Assembly: GCA_009923965.1 (NCBI GenBank)
Contig: RFSL01000008.1
Span: 1-15,927 of the forward strand
Reading direction: 5' to 3'
DNA length: 15,927 nt
Source of the DNA: Flavobacteriia bacterium
GTDB taxonomy: Bacteria; Bacteroidota; Bacteroidia; Flavobacteriales_D; Crocinitomicaceae
Shown here: positions 1 through 6,972 of the stretch, in pieces
Layout: each line of letters opens with the position of its first letter
Numbering within the stretch: the first letter of the stretch is position 1
The notes under the pieces: model-generated
What the model saw: the letters and a program-made list of their open reading frames with translations, nothing else
Told to the model about the DNA's origin: nothing
Database searches by the model: none
Position numbers and translations under genes: made by a program

Positions 1-1578
1 ATAGAAATTGACATTGAAAAGTTGCAAGAAGCATTTCCAGGAGTGCAAATTGTTACCTCTAATGCGCGACTAGGATTTGGAAAAACAAGAATTATTCAAG
101 CGATACAAAACATTAATCTTGAAGCGAGAAAATCATATTTCATCAAAGATTATCTTATAGCAGAAATCAATGATCAAGAAAAACAAATTACAGAAACTAC
201 TTTACGCTATCAAAAAATTAAAAAATTAATTTTCGAAGTTGAAAAAATTAATGAAACAAAAACAGATGTTTTTTCCAGGAAAATCGATAAAATAGTCGTG
301 CATCCAATTTGGGGTTATGCAATTTTTATAGTTGTATTATTAATTATTTTTCAATTTATATTTTCATTTGCAAGTATTCCTATGGAATTAATTGATGGTG
401 TTTTTACAAATTTTACCGCTTACTCCTCACAAATACTTCCCACAGGTGTTTTTAATAATTTAATCTGTCATGGAATAATTCCTGGAATTGGTGGAGTTGT
501 GGTATTTATTCCTCAAATTGCCCTACTCTTTTTTTTCATTGCTATTTTAGAAGAAACAGGATATTTAGCACGAGTCGTGTTTATTATGGATCGTTTGATG
601 CGACCTTTTGGATTAAATGGAAAAAGTGTTGTTCCACTTATGTCAAGTGTCGCATGCGCAATTCCTGCAGTGATGGCTACAAGAACAATTTCAAATTGGA
701 AAGAACGCATGATTACCATTTTTGTAGCACCTTTTATGAGCTGCAGCGCACGAATTCCAGTTTATACATTGCTAATTTCATTGGTAATACCTAAAATATA
801 TTATTTTGGTTTTATCAACCTACAAGGATTTGTTCTTTTTTCACTCTATAGTTTAGGTTTGATTGCAGTGTTACTAGTTTCATTTATCATGAAATTTATC
901 ATTCATAGCGAAGAAAAAGGCTTTCTTTTGCTTGAACTGCCAAGTTATAAAAATCCAAGGTGGACAAATATCGGAATAAGTATTATTGAGAAAATCAAAT
1001 TATTTATTTTCGATGCTGGAAAAGTTATCCTTGCTATTTCAATTATTCTCTGGGCTTTAGCATCGTATGGCCCTGGAAATTCTATTGAAGAATCAATTGA
1101 CAAAACAAAAGAATTAAAAAGTTATTACCTTCTAAATAAGGTAGAAAAAGACCGAGAACTTGCATCGGTAAAATTAGAAGCATCTTACATCGGAAGAATG
1201 GGGAAATTTATTGAACCAGTAATCAGTCCATTGGGATACGATTGGAAAATCGGCATTTCCTTAATTACTTCTTTTGCTGCTAGAGAAGTTTTTGTAGGGT
1301 CATTAGCAACAATTTATGCAGTGCAAGACGATGGTGCTACAAAAACGAGGTTAATTGACCGACTTAAAAGAGATAGAAACTCAAAAGGCGAAAAAACCTA
1401 TACTCTTGCATCTGGAGTATCACTCATGGTTTTTTATGTTTTTGCAATGCAATGTATGTCAACTCTCGCAGTAGTAAAAAGAGAAACAAATAGCTGGAAA
1501 TGGCCTTTAATACAATTACTAGTTATGGGTGTAATGGCTTATGTAGCTGCATTTTTAGCGTTTCAACTTTTACACTAA
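1..1578 (+). CDS. feoB: Ferrous iron transport protein B, C-terminal part (partial at left edge)
   Basis: FeoB is the inner-membrane Fe(II) permease with an N-terminal GTPase domain. The frame is open from base 1, so the gene starts outside the window; 525 residues are visible and roughly the first 170 (G1-G4 motifs) are missing. The visible part starts in the last strand of the G domain (a G5-like TSNARLG near residue 24), followed by a charged helical linker and the membrane core. Seen in the core: a first Gate block around residues 187-255 with GYLAR, GKSVVPLM, a cysteine at 219 in ACAIPA, MATRTI and PFMSCSARIPVY (cysteine at 248). A second Gate block holds SFAAREVFVGSLATIYAV, and a late helix holds the MQCMSTLAVVKRE motif. 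No frameshift is visible and the C-terminus looks complete. A feoA partner could not be seen. The family call is very secure; the substrate is inferred from the family. Confidence 0.96.
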   Translation: MEIDIEKLQEAFPGVQIVTSNARLGFGKTRIIQAIQNINLEARKSYFIKDYLIAEINDQEKQITETTLRYQKIKKLIFEVEKINETKTDVFSRKIDKIVVHPIWGYAIFIVVLLIIFQFIFSFASIPMELIDGVFTNFTAYSSQILPTGVFNNLICHGIIPGIGGVVVFIPQIALLFFFIAILEETGYLARVVFIMDRLMRPFGLNGKSVVPLMSSVACAIPAVMATRTISNWKERMITIFVAPFMSCSARIPVYTLLISLVIPKIYYFGFINLQGFVLFSLYSLGLIAVLLVSFIMKFIIHSEEKGFLLLELPSYKNPRWTNIGISIIEKIKLFIFDAGKVILAISIILWALASYGPGNSIEESIDKTKELKSYYLLNKVEKDRELASVKLEASYIGRMGKFIEPVISPLGYDWKIGISLITSFAAREVFVGSLATIYAVQDDGATKTRLIDRLKRDRNSKGEKTYTLASGVSLMVFYVFAMQCMSTLAVVKRETNSWKWPLIQLLVMGVMAYVAAFLAFQLLH

Positions 1579-1734
1579 ACTTCTTAAAATATACGCTTGT
1601 CTAGTAGTTGGTTTAATGTTGCTATGTGGATTAAAATTATAGCATCTTACTCACATAAATTTGCTTGCTTTTTTGCTTGCTTTTGGTCTTTTTTAGTAGT
1701 TTTTTAGTAGTTTTCACCCAAGACTAAAACTCAT

Positions 1735-1769
1735 AAAAAAACCCAGTAAAGTCTTATCTATACTAGGTT
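1735..1769 (-). terminator. Rho-independent terminator downstream of the tRNA-Arg echo
   Basis: Arms 1740-1748 and 1761-1769 enclose a 12-nt loop. Read on the minus strand, all nine positions pair, one of them as G-U, and a run of six T follows (A at 1735-1740 on the plus strand). On the plus strand the same position is a C/A mismatch, which favours minus-strand use. It lies just downstream of the duplicated tRNA-Arg 3' end. Confidence 0.6.
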
Positions 1770-1770
1770 A

Positions 1771-1800
1771 TTTTGTGATCCGCTCAGGAGTGGAGAACCT
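1771..1800 (-). repeat. Duplicated 3' end of tRNA-Arg (remnant)
   Basis: The 19 bases TTTTGTGATCCGCTCAGGA at 1771-1789 recur exactly at 1935-1953, where they form the last part of the real tRNA-Arg gene plus five bases beyond it. The match resumes as AACCT (1796-1800) after a T-loop region that differs (GTGGAG in place of TTCG). The rest of the tRNA is not recognisable here, so the copy cannot encode a working tRNA. It may be a decayed tRNA copy, the scar of an integrated element that used the tRNA 3' end as attachment site, or a local duplication. The shared sequence is seen; its origin is inference. Confidence 0.7.
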
Positions 1801-1819
1801 AACAAATGGCTCATTCCAA

Positions 1820-1843
1820 GCATAGCACCCCACTTTGCTATGC
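1820..1843. repeat. Perfect 8-bp inverted repeat (hairpin)
   Basis: GCATAGCA and TGCTATGC flank an 8-nt loop (CCCCACTT). No T-run follows directly, so it is not a standard terminator. It lies between the tRNA-Arg echo and the tRNA-Arg terminator, and could be part of a small structured transcript or a remnant of a lost element. Confidence 0.5.
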
Positions 1844-1901
1844 AAAGCTCGGTCATTTTTATTTTCTTGCTCTACGAAACAAGATTACGTCACCTGAAAA
1901 T

Positions 1902-1931
1902 AAAAAAGCCCGCTTCAAAAATGAAGTGGGC
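1902..1931 (-). terminator. Terminator of tRNA-Arg
   Basis: A 10-position stem (1908-1917 with 1922-1931, 4-nt loop) starts 8 bases past the tRNA 3' end on the minus strand. A run of six T follows (A at 1902-1907 on the plus strand). One position is C/A on the minus strand and G-T on the plus strand. It is the expected stop for the tRNA-Arg transcript, possibly active in both directions because a T-rich tract also follows on the plus side. Confidence 0.75.
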
Positions 1932-1939
1932 ACTTTTTG

Positions 1940-2013
<74 letters not shown>

Positions 2014-2017
2014 AATC

Positions 2018-2044
2018 AATTGAAACTAATTATCAGTTTCAATT
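2018..2044. repeat. 10-bp perfect inverted repeat between tRNA-Pro and tRNA-Arg
   Basis: AATTGAAACT (2018-2027) and AGTTTCAATT (2035-2044) flank a 7-nt loop, starting four bases before the 5' end of tRNA-Arg on the minus strand. Because it abuts the mature 5' end, it could be a processing signal in a Pro-Arg precursor or a weak hairpin. It is not followed by a T-run on the minus strand, so it is a poor terminator. Confidence 0.55.
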
Positions 2045-2053
2045 AAACTAATT

Positions 2054-2081
2054 AAAAAAGGGGGATGATTGCTCATCCCCC
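2054..2081 (-). terminator. Terminator of tRNA-Pro
   Basis: GGGGGATGA (2060-2068) and TCATCCCCC (2073-2081) form a perfect 9-bp stem with a 4-nt loop. On the minus strand it is followed by six T (2054-2059). It starts three bases past the tRNA-Pro 3' end. Its strength suggests that tRNA-Pro and tRNA-Arg may be mostly separate transcripts. Confidence 0.85.
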
Positions 2082-2084
2082 TCG

Positions 2085-2159
2085 TCGGGGCGGCAGGATT
2101 CGAACCTGCGACCTCCTGGTCCCAAACCAGGCGCGATGACCGGACTACGCTACGCCCCG
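2085..2159 (-). tRNA. tRNA-Pro (anticodon UGG)
   Basis: On the minus strand, this 75-nt cloverleaf has acceptor arms CGGGGCG / CGCCCCG (seven perfect pairs), anticodon stem CCTGG / CCAGG and loop TTTGGGA giving UGG (plus-strand CCA at 2122-2124). The T stem is GCAGG / CCTGC with T loop TTCGAAT, and the discriminator is A. CCA is not encoded. It can read CCN proline codons. A well-formed Bacteroidota promoter lies upstream and a strong terminator directly follows. Confidence 0.97.
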
Positions 2160-2217
2160 AACTAATGTATCATCTGTTTAATTAAATCTTCCTGAAACGT
2201 TTCTCAGAAAGTGATTG

Positions 2218-2247
2218 CAAAAGTAATAAGATTATTACGATTTACAA
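2218..2247 (-). promoter_or_regulatory. Promoter for tRNA-Pro
   Basis: On the minus strand a TTG (plus-strand CAA, 2245-2247) is followed after 19 bases by TACTTTTG (plus-strand 2218-2225). This matches the Bacteroidota housekeeping pattern TTG-N17-23-TAnnTTTG exactly. Transcription would begin near 2211 and give a leader of about 50 nt before the tRNA-Pro 5' end, to be removed by RNase P. Transcription start and sigma use are inferred. Confidence 0.65.
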
Positions 2248-2280
2248 TAGATAAGCCAACAATAAGACTATTCTTCACTA

Positions 2281-2575
2281 GATTCGAACCCGCTGGTTCT
2301 CATCCCGAAACAATCCGTTTTAATATTTATTGCGGAGGGAGCGGGATTACTTCAAGCTCCTATTGTCGCTTTTCAGTAAGCTCCGCTTTGCTCCGGTTCG
2401 AACCCGCTGGTTCTCATCCCAAAACAATCCGTTTTAATATTTATTGCGGAGGGAGCGGGATTACTTCAAGCTCCTATTGTAGCTTTTCAGTGAGCTCCGC
2501 TTTGCTCCGGTTCGAACCAGCTGGTTCTCATCCCGAAACAATCCGTTTTATACTTATTGCGGAGGGAGCGGGATT
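2281..2575 (-). repeat. 114-bp tandem repeats carrying the tRNA-Ser 3' end
   Basis: Three units start at 2281, 2395 and 2509. The first two are 114 bp and differ at four positions. The third is cut off at 2575, where it merges into the real tRNA-Ser gene. Each unit contains the terminal 15 bp of tRNA-Ser (GGAGGGAGCGGGATT, plus strand) at 2334-2348, 2448-2462 and 2561-2575, the last being the gene itself. Each unit also has a T-arm-like TTCGAACC element, in two units as the palindrome GGTTCGAACC. On the minus strand a unit could pair AGCGGG with CCCGCT, as in the tRNA T stem but with about 50 nt inserted. The repeats lie downstream of tRNA-Ser in transcription order, the design of the E. coli tyrT/rtT locus. 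Whether a stable RNA is made is unknown. Confidence 0.9.
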
Positions 2576-2646
2576 CGAACCCGCGGTACAGTTTCCCGTA
2601 CGTCAGTTTAGCAAACTGGTGGTTTCAGCCACTCACCCATCCCTCC
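2560..2646 (-). tRNA. tRNA-Ser (anticodon GCU)
   Basis: On the minus strand, this 87-nt class II tRNA has acceptor arms GGAGGGA / TCCCTCC and a D arm with GGGTGAGTGGCTGAAA. The anticodon loop TTGCTAA gives GCU (plus-strand AGC at 2610-2612). A long variable arm with complementary GTAC ends follows, then the T loop TTCGAAT and discriminator G. CCA is not encoded. It reads AGC/AGU codons. Its last 15 bases recur twice downstream in the 114-bp repeats. It lies 68 bp beyond the purM stop, with its own candidate promoter in that gap. Confidence 0.97.
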
Positions 2647-2666
2647 AATATTCAATGAACAGGGGG

Positions 2667-2674
2667 CAAAAATA
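2667..2674 (-). promoter_or_regulatory. Candidate -7 box for tRNA-Ser
   Basis: TATTTTTG on the minus strand fits the Bacteroidota TAnnTTTG element and sits 20 bases before the tRNA-Ser 5' end. No TTG is found at the proper distance upstream, so the call is weak. The alternative is read-through from purM, since I see no terminator between purM and the tRNA. Confidence 0.4.
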
Positions 2675-2714
2675 TAAATTTTATTCCTTTTATCAGTAGT
2701 TTTTTAGAAAAAGA

Positions 2715-3887
2715 TTAGGAATTATAGCGGAATTCTCCCTTTTCACTTTTAATACTTACTTGTTTGCCGTCGAAAGATTCTACTTTGCCAATAACCTGAG
2801 CGGCAATTCCAAATGATTCTGAAATAGCAATAAGCTCTGAAGCTATTTCAAAAGGAACATAAATCTCCATTCTGTGTCCCATGTTAAAAACTTTATACAT
2901 TTCTTCCCAAGAGGTCCCTGATTCCTCTTGAATCATAAGAAACAAAGGTGGAATTGGAAAAAGATTATCTTTAATGATATGAAGGTTATTTACAAAATGC
3001 AAGACTTTGGTTTGAGCTCCACCAGAGCAATGAACCATTCCATGAATTTGAGATCGAAACTGGTCTAAAATCTTTTTAATTACTGGCGCGTAAGTTCGTG
3101 TTGGCGATAAAACAAGTTTTCCTGCATCTAAAGGAAGGTCTGCAACTTCATCTTCCAATAATTTTCCGCCGCTATAAACAAGATCATTCGGCACATTAGG
3201 ATCAAAGCTTTCGGGAAATTCTTTTGCTAATTGATAGTTGAACACATCGTGTCGAGCACTCGTGAGTCCATTACTTCCCATTCCGCTGTTGTAGGTATTT
3301 TCGTAGTTTGCCTGCCCATAAGAAGCCAAACCAACAATGCAGTCTCCAGCTTGAATTTTATCATTAGAAATAACATCACTGCGTTTCATTCTTGCAATTA
3401 CGGTAGAATCTACAATGATTGTTCTTACTAAATCGCCTACATCTGCTGTTTCTCCACCAGTGGAATAAATTTCAATACCGTGAGACCTTAAATCTTTCAA
3501 GAGTTCTTCTGTTCCGTTGATGATTTCAGAAATAACGCTACCAGGAATGAGGTTTTTATTACGGCCAATAGTTGAAGATAAAAGAATGGGGCCAGTTGCT
3601 CCTACACATAATAAATCATCAATATTCATTATCAATGCATCTTGTGCAATTCCTTTCCAAACTGAAATATCTCCAGTTTTTTTCCAATACATATAGGCTA
3701 AAGATGTTTTTGTGCCAGCACCATCAGCATGCATTACAACACAATAATCATCATCACCGGCTAAATAATCAGGAACTATTTTACAAAAAGCTTGAGGAAA
3801 TAAACCTTTGTCCACATTTTTTATAGCATTGTGAACATCCTCTTTTCCTGCTGATACTCCTCTTGCTTGATAACGATTGTCTGACAT
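2715..3887 (-). CDS. purM: Phosphoribosylformylglycinamidine cyclo-ligase (AIR synthase)
   Basis: PurM closes FGAM to AIR with ATP, the fifth step of purine synthesis in the cytoplasm. The 390-residue protein has the divergent Bacteroidota form of PurM, starting MSDNRYQARGVSAGKEDVH. Visible family motifs are DGAGTKT (55-61), the metal/ATP-site stretch ALIMNIDDLLCVGA (84-97), STGGETADV (142-150), and near the C-terminus a glycine-rich HCSGGAQTK in place of the GGG motif of classical PurM. It belongs to the AIR synthase/SelD-type ATP-binding fold. It follows xseB by 34 bp on the same strand and is probably cotranscribed with it. The start is the ATG at 3885-3887. A distant AIR-synthase-related paralogue is the only alternative, and an unlikely one. 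Confidence 0.93.
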   Translation of the reverse strand: MSDNRYQARGVSAGKEDVHNAIKNVDKGLFPQAFCKIVPDYLAGDDDYCVVMHADGAGTKTSLAYMYWKKTGDISVWKGIAQDALIMNIDDLLCVGATGPILLSSTIGRNKNLIPGSVISEIINGTEELLKDLRSHGIEIYSTGGETADVGDLVRTIIVDSTVIARMKRSDVISNDKIQAGDCIVGLASYGQANYENTYNSGMGSNGLTSARHDVFNYQLAKEFPESFDPNVPNDLVYSGGKLLEDEVADLPLDAGKLVLSPTRTYAPVIKKILDQFRSQIHGMVHCSGGAQTKVLHFVNNLHIIKDNLFPIPPLFLMIQEESGTSWEEMYKVFNMGHRMEIYVPFEIASELIAISESFGIAAQVIGKVESFDGKQVSIKSEKGEFRYNS

Positions 3888-3921
3888 AAGTTTATTAAAA
3901 AGGTAAAGTTAGAAATTTGAC

Positions 3922-4131
3922 TTATTCTTCTGCCTTGTCCTCCTCAAGTTCTTTGAGAATTTTCTGAACATCACCTTCAGTTGCACTTAATTTAGCCTTG
4001 CAAACACGAATTAAAACAGTTGCACGTTTCACTTTTTCCGCTAATTCATCTACACTGATGTTTCCATCTTCCATGTCACTGACAATTTCTTGTAATTCTT
4101 CAAATGCTTCGGTATATTTCTGCTCTGTCAT
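3922..4131 (-). CDS. xseB: Exodeoxyribonuclease VII small subunit
   Basis: XseB is the small, helical subunit of exonuclease VII, which cuts single-stranded DNA to oligonucleotides; several copies bind each catalytic XseA. The 69-residue protein is a little shorter than the usual 75-85. It shows the family pattern: an N-terminal YTEAFEELQEIVSDME helix, the turn DGNISVDELAEKVKRA, then a long acidic C-terminal helix ending in ELEEDKAEE. xseA is not next to it in this window. It sits between the TerB/J-domain gene (66 bp upstream) and purM (34 bp downstream), all on the minus strand, so an operon is likely but not shown. Confidence 0.9.
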   Translation of the reverse strand: MTEQKYTEAFEELQEIVSDMEDGNISVDELAEKVKRATVLIRVCKAKLSATEGDVQKILKELEEDKAEE

Positions 4132-4197
4132 TTTAGGTAATTTTCTTTACTTATGTTTAAAGATACAACAATAAAAACAATTTTAAAAAAGCATTAA

Positions 4198-4965
4198 TTA
4201 CTTAAATCCTCTTCGTTTTTTTATTGCTTCGTAAGCATCTTGTATTTGCTGAAATTTTTCCTTTGCACCTTTTTGGTATTCTTCGCCCATTGTCGCAACT
4301 TTATCAGGGTGAAAGGAAATAGCCATTTTACGGTAGGCTTTTTTAATTTCTTCATCAGTTACATTTGACTCAACACCTAAAATTTTATAATCTGAATCTA
4401 CATTTCTATAGAACATATTTTTCACACTTTCAAATTCTACTGCAGAAACACCGAGCATTGTAGCAATTTTTTGAATAATATTCATTTCCGCTGGAGCAAC
4501 ATCGCCATCTGCTTTTGCAATGCTAAACAAATAGTGAATTAATTGAACACGAACTTCAGAAGGCATTCTAGTGCGAATATCTGCGCAAATTTCTTGAAGC
4601 GGTATTTTATCTGAATCCAGGAAATTTTTAAGGATTTGAAGATGTTCACTAGTAAAACGATTGCCAAATTGAGCAGCAAAAAAACCTTTCACAAAGTCGA
4701 GTTCAATTTTTAAGACTTTCCCATCTGCCTTCATAACCGATGCTGACAGCGCCATTAGCATCGTTTGAATATCGTAGCGAGAAGATTGCTGTCTATAATA
4801 TTCGAATGCATCTTGAAAACCAGCCTTTCGACCACCAGAAGAATTAGCTGAATTAGATCTACTCGCCATCTGATCAATTAAGGATCCGATGAAAAATCCA
4901 ACAAATGCTAATCCCAACCTTTGTGTAGTAAGATAAAATCCAAGACCTAAAATCCACTTATACAC
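4198..4965 (-). CDS. Membrane-anchored TerB/J-domain co-chaperone (DjlA-like)
   Basis: The 255-residue protein has three parts: a short N-terminal hydrophobic segment with small residues (about 5-30), a TerB-like helical domain (about 65-185) with two acidic loops KADGKV (79-84) and KADGDV (151-156), and a C-terminal J domain (about 192-255) with the HPD motif at 219-221. J domains stimulate the ATPase of DnaK. The same order of parts is known from E. coli DjlA, which faces the cytoplasm from the inner membrane. The start is taken as GTG at 4963-4965: upstream the frame reaches a stop (5011-5013) without an ATG, and the next internal Met (33) would remove the membrane segment. It lies 53 bp downstream of htpG. 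Its link to protein folding there is suggestive but unproven. Confidence 0.85.
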   Translation of the reverse strand: MYKWILGLGFYLTTQRLGLAFVGFFIGSLIDQMASRSNSANSSGGRKAGFQDAFEYYRQQSSRYDIQTMLMALSASVMKADGKVLKIELDFVKGFFAAQFGNRFTSEHLQILKNFLDSDKIPLQEICADIRTRMPSEVRVQLIHYLFSIAKADGDVAPAEMNIIQKIATMLGVSAVEFESVKNMFYRNVDSDYKILGVESNVTDEEIKKAYRKMAISFHPDKVATMGEEYQKGAKEKFQQIQDAYEAIKKRRGFK

Positions 4966-5018
4966 GCACTGAGTTTTAAAAAATTTTATTGGGGAAAATC
5001 CCGTGTAAAATTAGTAAA

Positions 5019-6923
5019 TTAAGCAATATGCTCAATGTTTCGCTCAATAAAACTATCCAATGCTTCGCCTTTTAACATTCCTTGAGCCAAAAGTGCAAGA
5101 TCTGTAAGTTGCTTTACACTTGCCTTTTGATCCTTTGCTTTTTTGGTCAGAAGCTGAGCAATTTTTGGATGATTTGCATTTACAACGAGCGTAAACATTT
5201 CTGGAAAAGCTCCGAACATTCCACCGCCGCCTAATTTTTGCTGTTCCATCATTCGTCGAATAAATTCTGGTTGCGTAATAATCATTGGAGAATCACTTTC
5301 ACTCATACTTTCAAATTGAACAGTATATTTTTCTTTATTTAAGCATTCTTCAAAAACAGGCTTTAACTTTTCTTCTTCCTCTTTTGAAATTTTTGAAGGA
5401 AGTTCATCTGTTTTACGAATTAATTTATCTAGAGTGTCAGAATCAACACGAACAAAACTCGTATTTTCCATTGATTGCTCGAGTTTTTGAATCCAATGAG
5501 AAACCAAAGGGCCTTCTAAATGAAGAACATCGTAAGCTCTTTCTTTTGCTTTTTTAACAAAGGAGAATTGTTCTTCCGGGTTATTGGTATACAAACAAAT
5601 TGTTTTTTTGTCTTTATCCACTTGGAGTGCTGCAATTTTTTCTTTGTATTCTTCCGGAGTAAAATAAGCCCCATCTGTATTTTTCAATAAGGAAAAACCA
5701 GCAGCTTTTTCAGCAAATTTTTCATCTGACAACATTCCATATTGAACAAATATTTGTAGGTCATTCCATTTATCTTCAAAATCCTTGCGGTCTTTTTTGA
5801 ACATATCTGCCAATTTATCCGCCACTTTCTTTGTAATATGTGATGCTATTTTTTTGACGTTGCCGTCACTTTGTAAATACGACCTAGAAACATTTAAAGG
5901 AATATCTGGAGAATCAATTACTCCATGTAAAAGCGTTAAGAATTCAGGTACAATTTCCGCAACACTATCCGTAATAAAGACTTGATTAGAATATAAATTT
6001 ATTTTATTTCGCTGAACTTCAACATTCTCCTTAATTTTTGGGAAATAGAGAATACCCGTTAAATTAAATGGATAATCTACATTCAAATGAATATGAAAGA
6101 GAGGCTTGTCAAATGTTGAGGGATATAATTCACTGTAGAAAGAAGAATAATCTTCGTCTTTCAAATCTACAGGCGCTTTCGTCCAGGCAGGCGAAGGATT
6201 ATTAATTTGATTTGGAACTTCAATTGCTACTCGCTTTATATTTCCTTTGTCATCTTTTTCCCCTTCTGGCGAGTCGATGTATTCTGTTTTGTCACCAAAA
6301 AACACAGGAATTGGTAAAAACTTACAGTATTTCGTTAAGATTCCAGAAATCCGTTCTTTTTCCAAAAACTCATTTGATTCTTCAGAGATAAATAAAACGA
6401 TGTCAGTTCCTTGTGTTGTTTTGTCAATTTCAATAATTGTATAGTCCGGAGATCCGTTGCTTTCCCATTGAATTGCTTTTTCTCCCTCATGGCGAGATTT
6501 ACTGCGAATCTGCACTTTTTCTGACACCATAAATCCTGAATAAAAACCAAGTCCAAAATGTCCTATAATTTGTTCAGCACCTTCTTTTCCTTTGTATTTT
6601 TCTACAAACTCCTCAGCCCCAGAAAATGCAATTTGATTGATATATTTATCAATTTCTTCTGCAGACATTCCGATTCCATTATCTCGAATGGTAATTGTTT
6701 TTGCATCTCGATCCAATATTACTTCTACCTTCAAATCTCCAAGTTCACCTTTATATTCTCCATTTGCTGAAAGAACACGTAATTTTTGAGATGCATCGAC
6801 AGCATTTGAAACTAATTCACGTAAAAATATTTCGTGATCTGAGTATAAAAATTTCTTGATTATGGGAAAAATATTTTCCGTTTGAACGTTAATTTTACCT
6901 GACTTAATTGTGTTTTTTTTCAT
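5019..6923 (-). CDS. htpG: Molecular chaperone HtpG (bacterial Hsp90)
   Basis: HtpG is the cytoplasmic ATP-driven Hsp90 chaperone. The 634-residue protein has the GHKL ATP-binding N domain: ELVSNAVDASQKL (Asn40 equivalent to the Mg-binding Asn), DNGIGM (81-86) and the lid motif GHFGLGFYSGFM (121-132). The middle domain carries LNVSRSYLQ with the catalytic Arg at 347, and a C-terminal dimerisation domain follows. No MEEVD tail is present, as expected for bacteria. The ATG at 6921-6923 is preferred: the frame extends 33 residues further upstream, but that extension does not look like Hsp90 and would fill most of the divergent promoter region. The SDR gene diverges 128 bp away. A 9-bp inverted repeat lies in between. 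No CIRCE-like element was seen. Confidence 0.95.
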   Translation of the reverse strand: MKKNTIKSGKINVQTENIFPIIKKFLYSDHEIFLRELVSNAVDASQKLRVLSANGEYKGELGDLKVEVILDRDAKTITIRDNGIGMSAEEIDKYINQIAFSGAEEFVEKYKGKEGAEQIIGHFGLGFYSGFMVSEKVQIRSKSRHEGEKAIQWESNGSPDYTIIEIDKTTQGTDIVLFISEESNEFLEKERISGILTKYCKFLPIPVFFGDKTEYIDSPEGEKDDKGNIKRVAIEVPNQINNPSPAWTKAPVDLKDEDYSSFYSELYPSTFDKPLFHIHLNVDYPFNLTGILYFPKIKENVEVQRNKINLYSNQVFITDSVAEIVPEFLTLLHGVIDSPDIPLNVSRSYLQSDGNVKKIASHITKKVADKLADMFKKDRKDFEDKWNDLQIFVQYGMLSDEKFAEKAAGFSLLKNTDGAYFTPEEYKEKIAALQVDKDKKTICLYTNNPEEQFSFVKKAKERAYDVLHLEGPLVSHWIQKLEQSMENTSFVRVDSDTLDKLIRKTDELPSKISKEEEEKLKPVFEECLNKEKYTVQFESMSESDSPMIITQPEFIRRMMEQQKLGGGGMFGAFPEMFTLVVNANHPKIAQLLTKKAKDQKASVKQLTDLALLAQGMLKGEALDSFIERNIEHIA

Positions 6924-6972
6924 TTTGTTTTTTATTTGAAAACAATTAGTCAATCTATATGCCAAGTTAATT

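Larger units (their letters stand above)
1579..1939. other. Gene-free stretch between feoB and tRNA-Arg
   Basis: No credible gene is present. The stretch holds several structures. Near 1660-1715 there are short direct repeats (GCTTGCTTTT twice, TTTTTAGTAG twice). A loose inverted repeat lies at 1681-1690 / 1720-1729. There is a minus-strand terminator at 1735-1769, an echo of the tRNA-Arg 3' end at 1771-1800, a perfect 8-bp hairpin at 1820-1843, and an 11-bp A/T inverted repeat (1856-1866 / 1896-1906). The tRNA-Arg terminator is at 1902-1931. I see no clear terminator for feoB on the plus strand. The density of remnants suggests repeated rearrangement next to the tRNA. Confidence 0.7.

Noticed and set aside
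2281..2575. A CRISPR array
   Set aside because: The whole 114-bp unit is repeated, including what would be the spacers, there are fewer than three units, and the repeat contains tRNA sequence. No cas genes are nearby.
2211..2699. A 162-codon plus-strand reading frame with repeated peptide units
   Set aside because: It runs antisense to tRNA-Ser and through the 114-bp repeats. Because 114 is a multiple of three, each repeat gives the same 38 residues, which creates a false repetitive protein.
4986..5005. Short GGGA-AAA-TCCC inverted repeat between htpG and the J-domain gene as a terminator
   Set aside because: The stem is only four base pairs and has no T-run on the minus strand.
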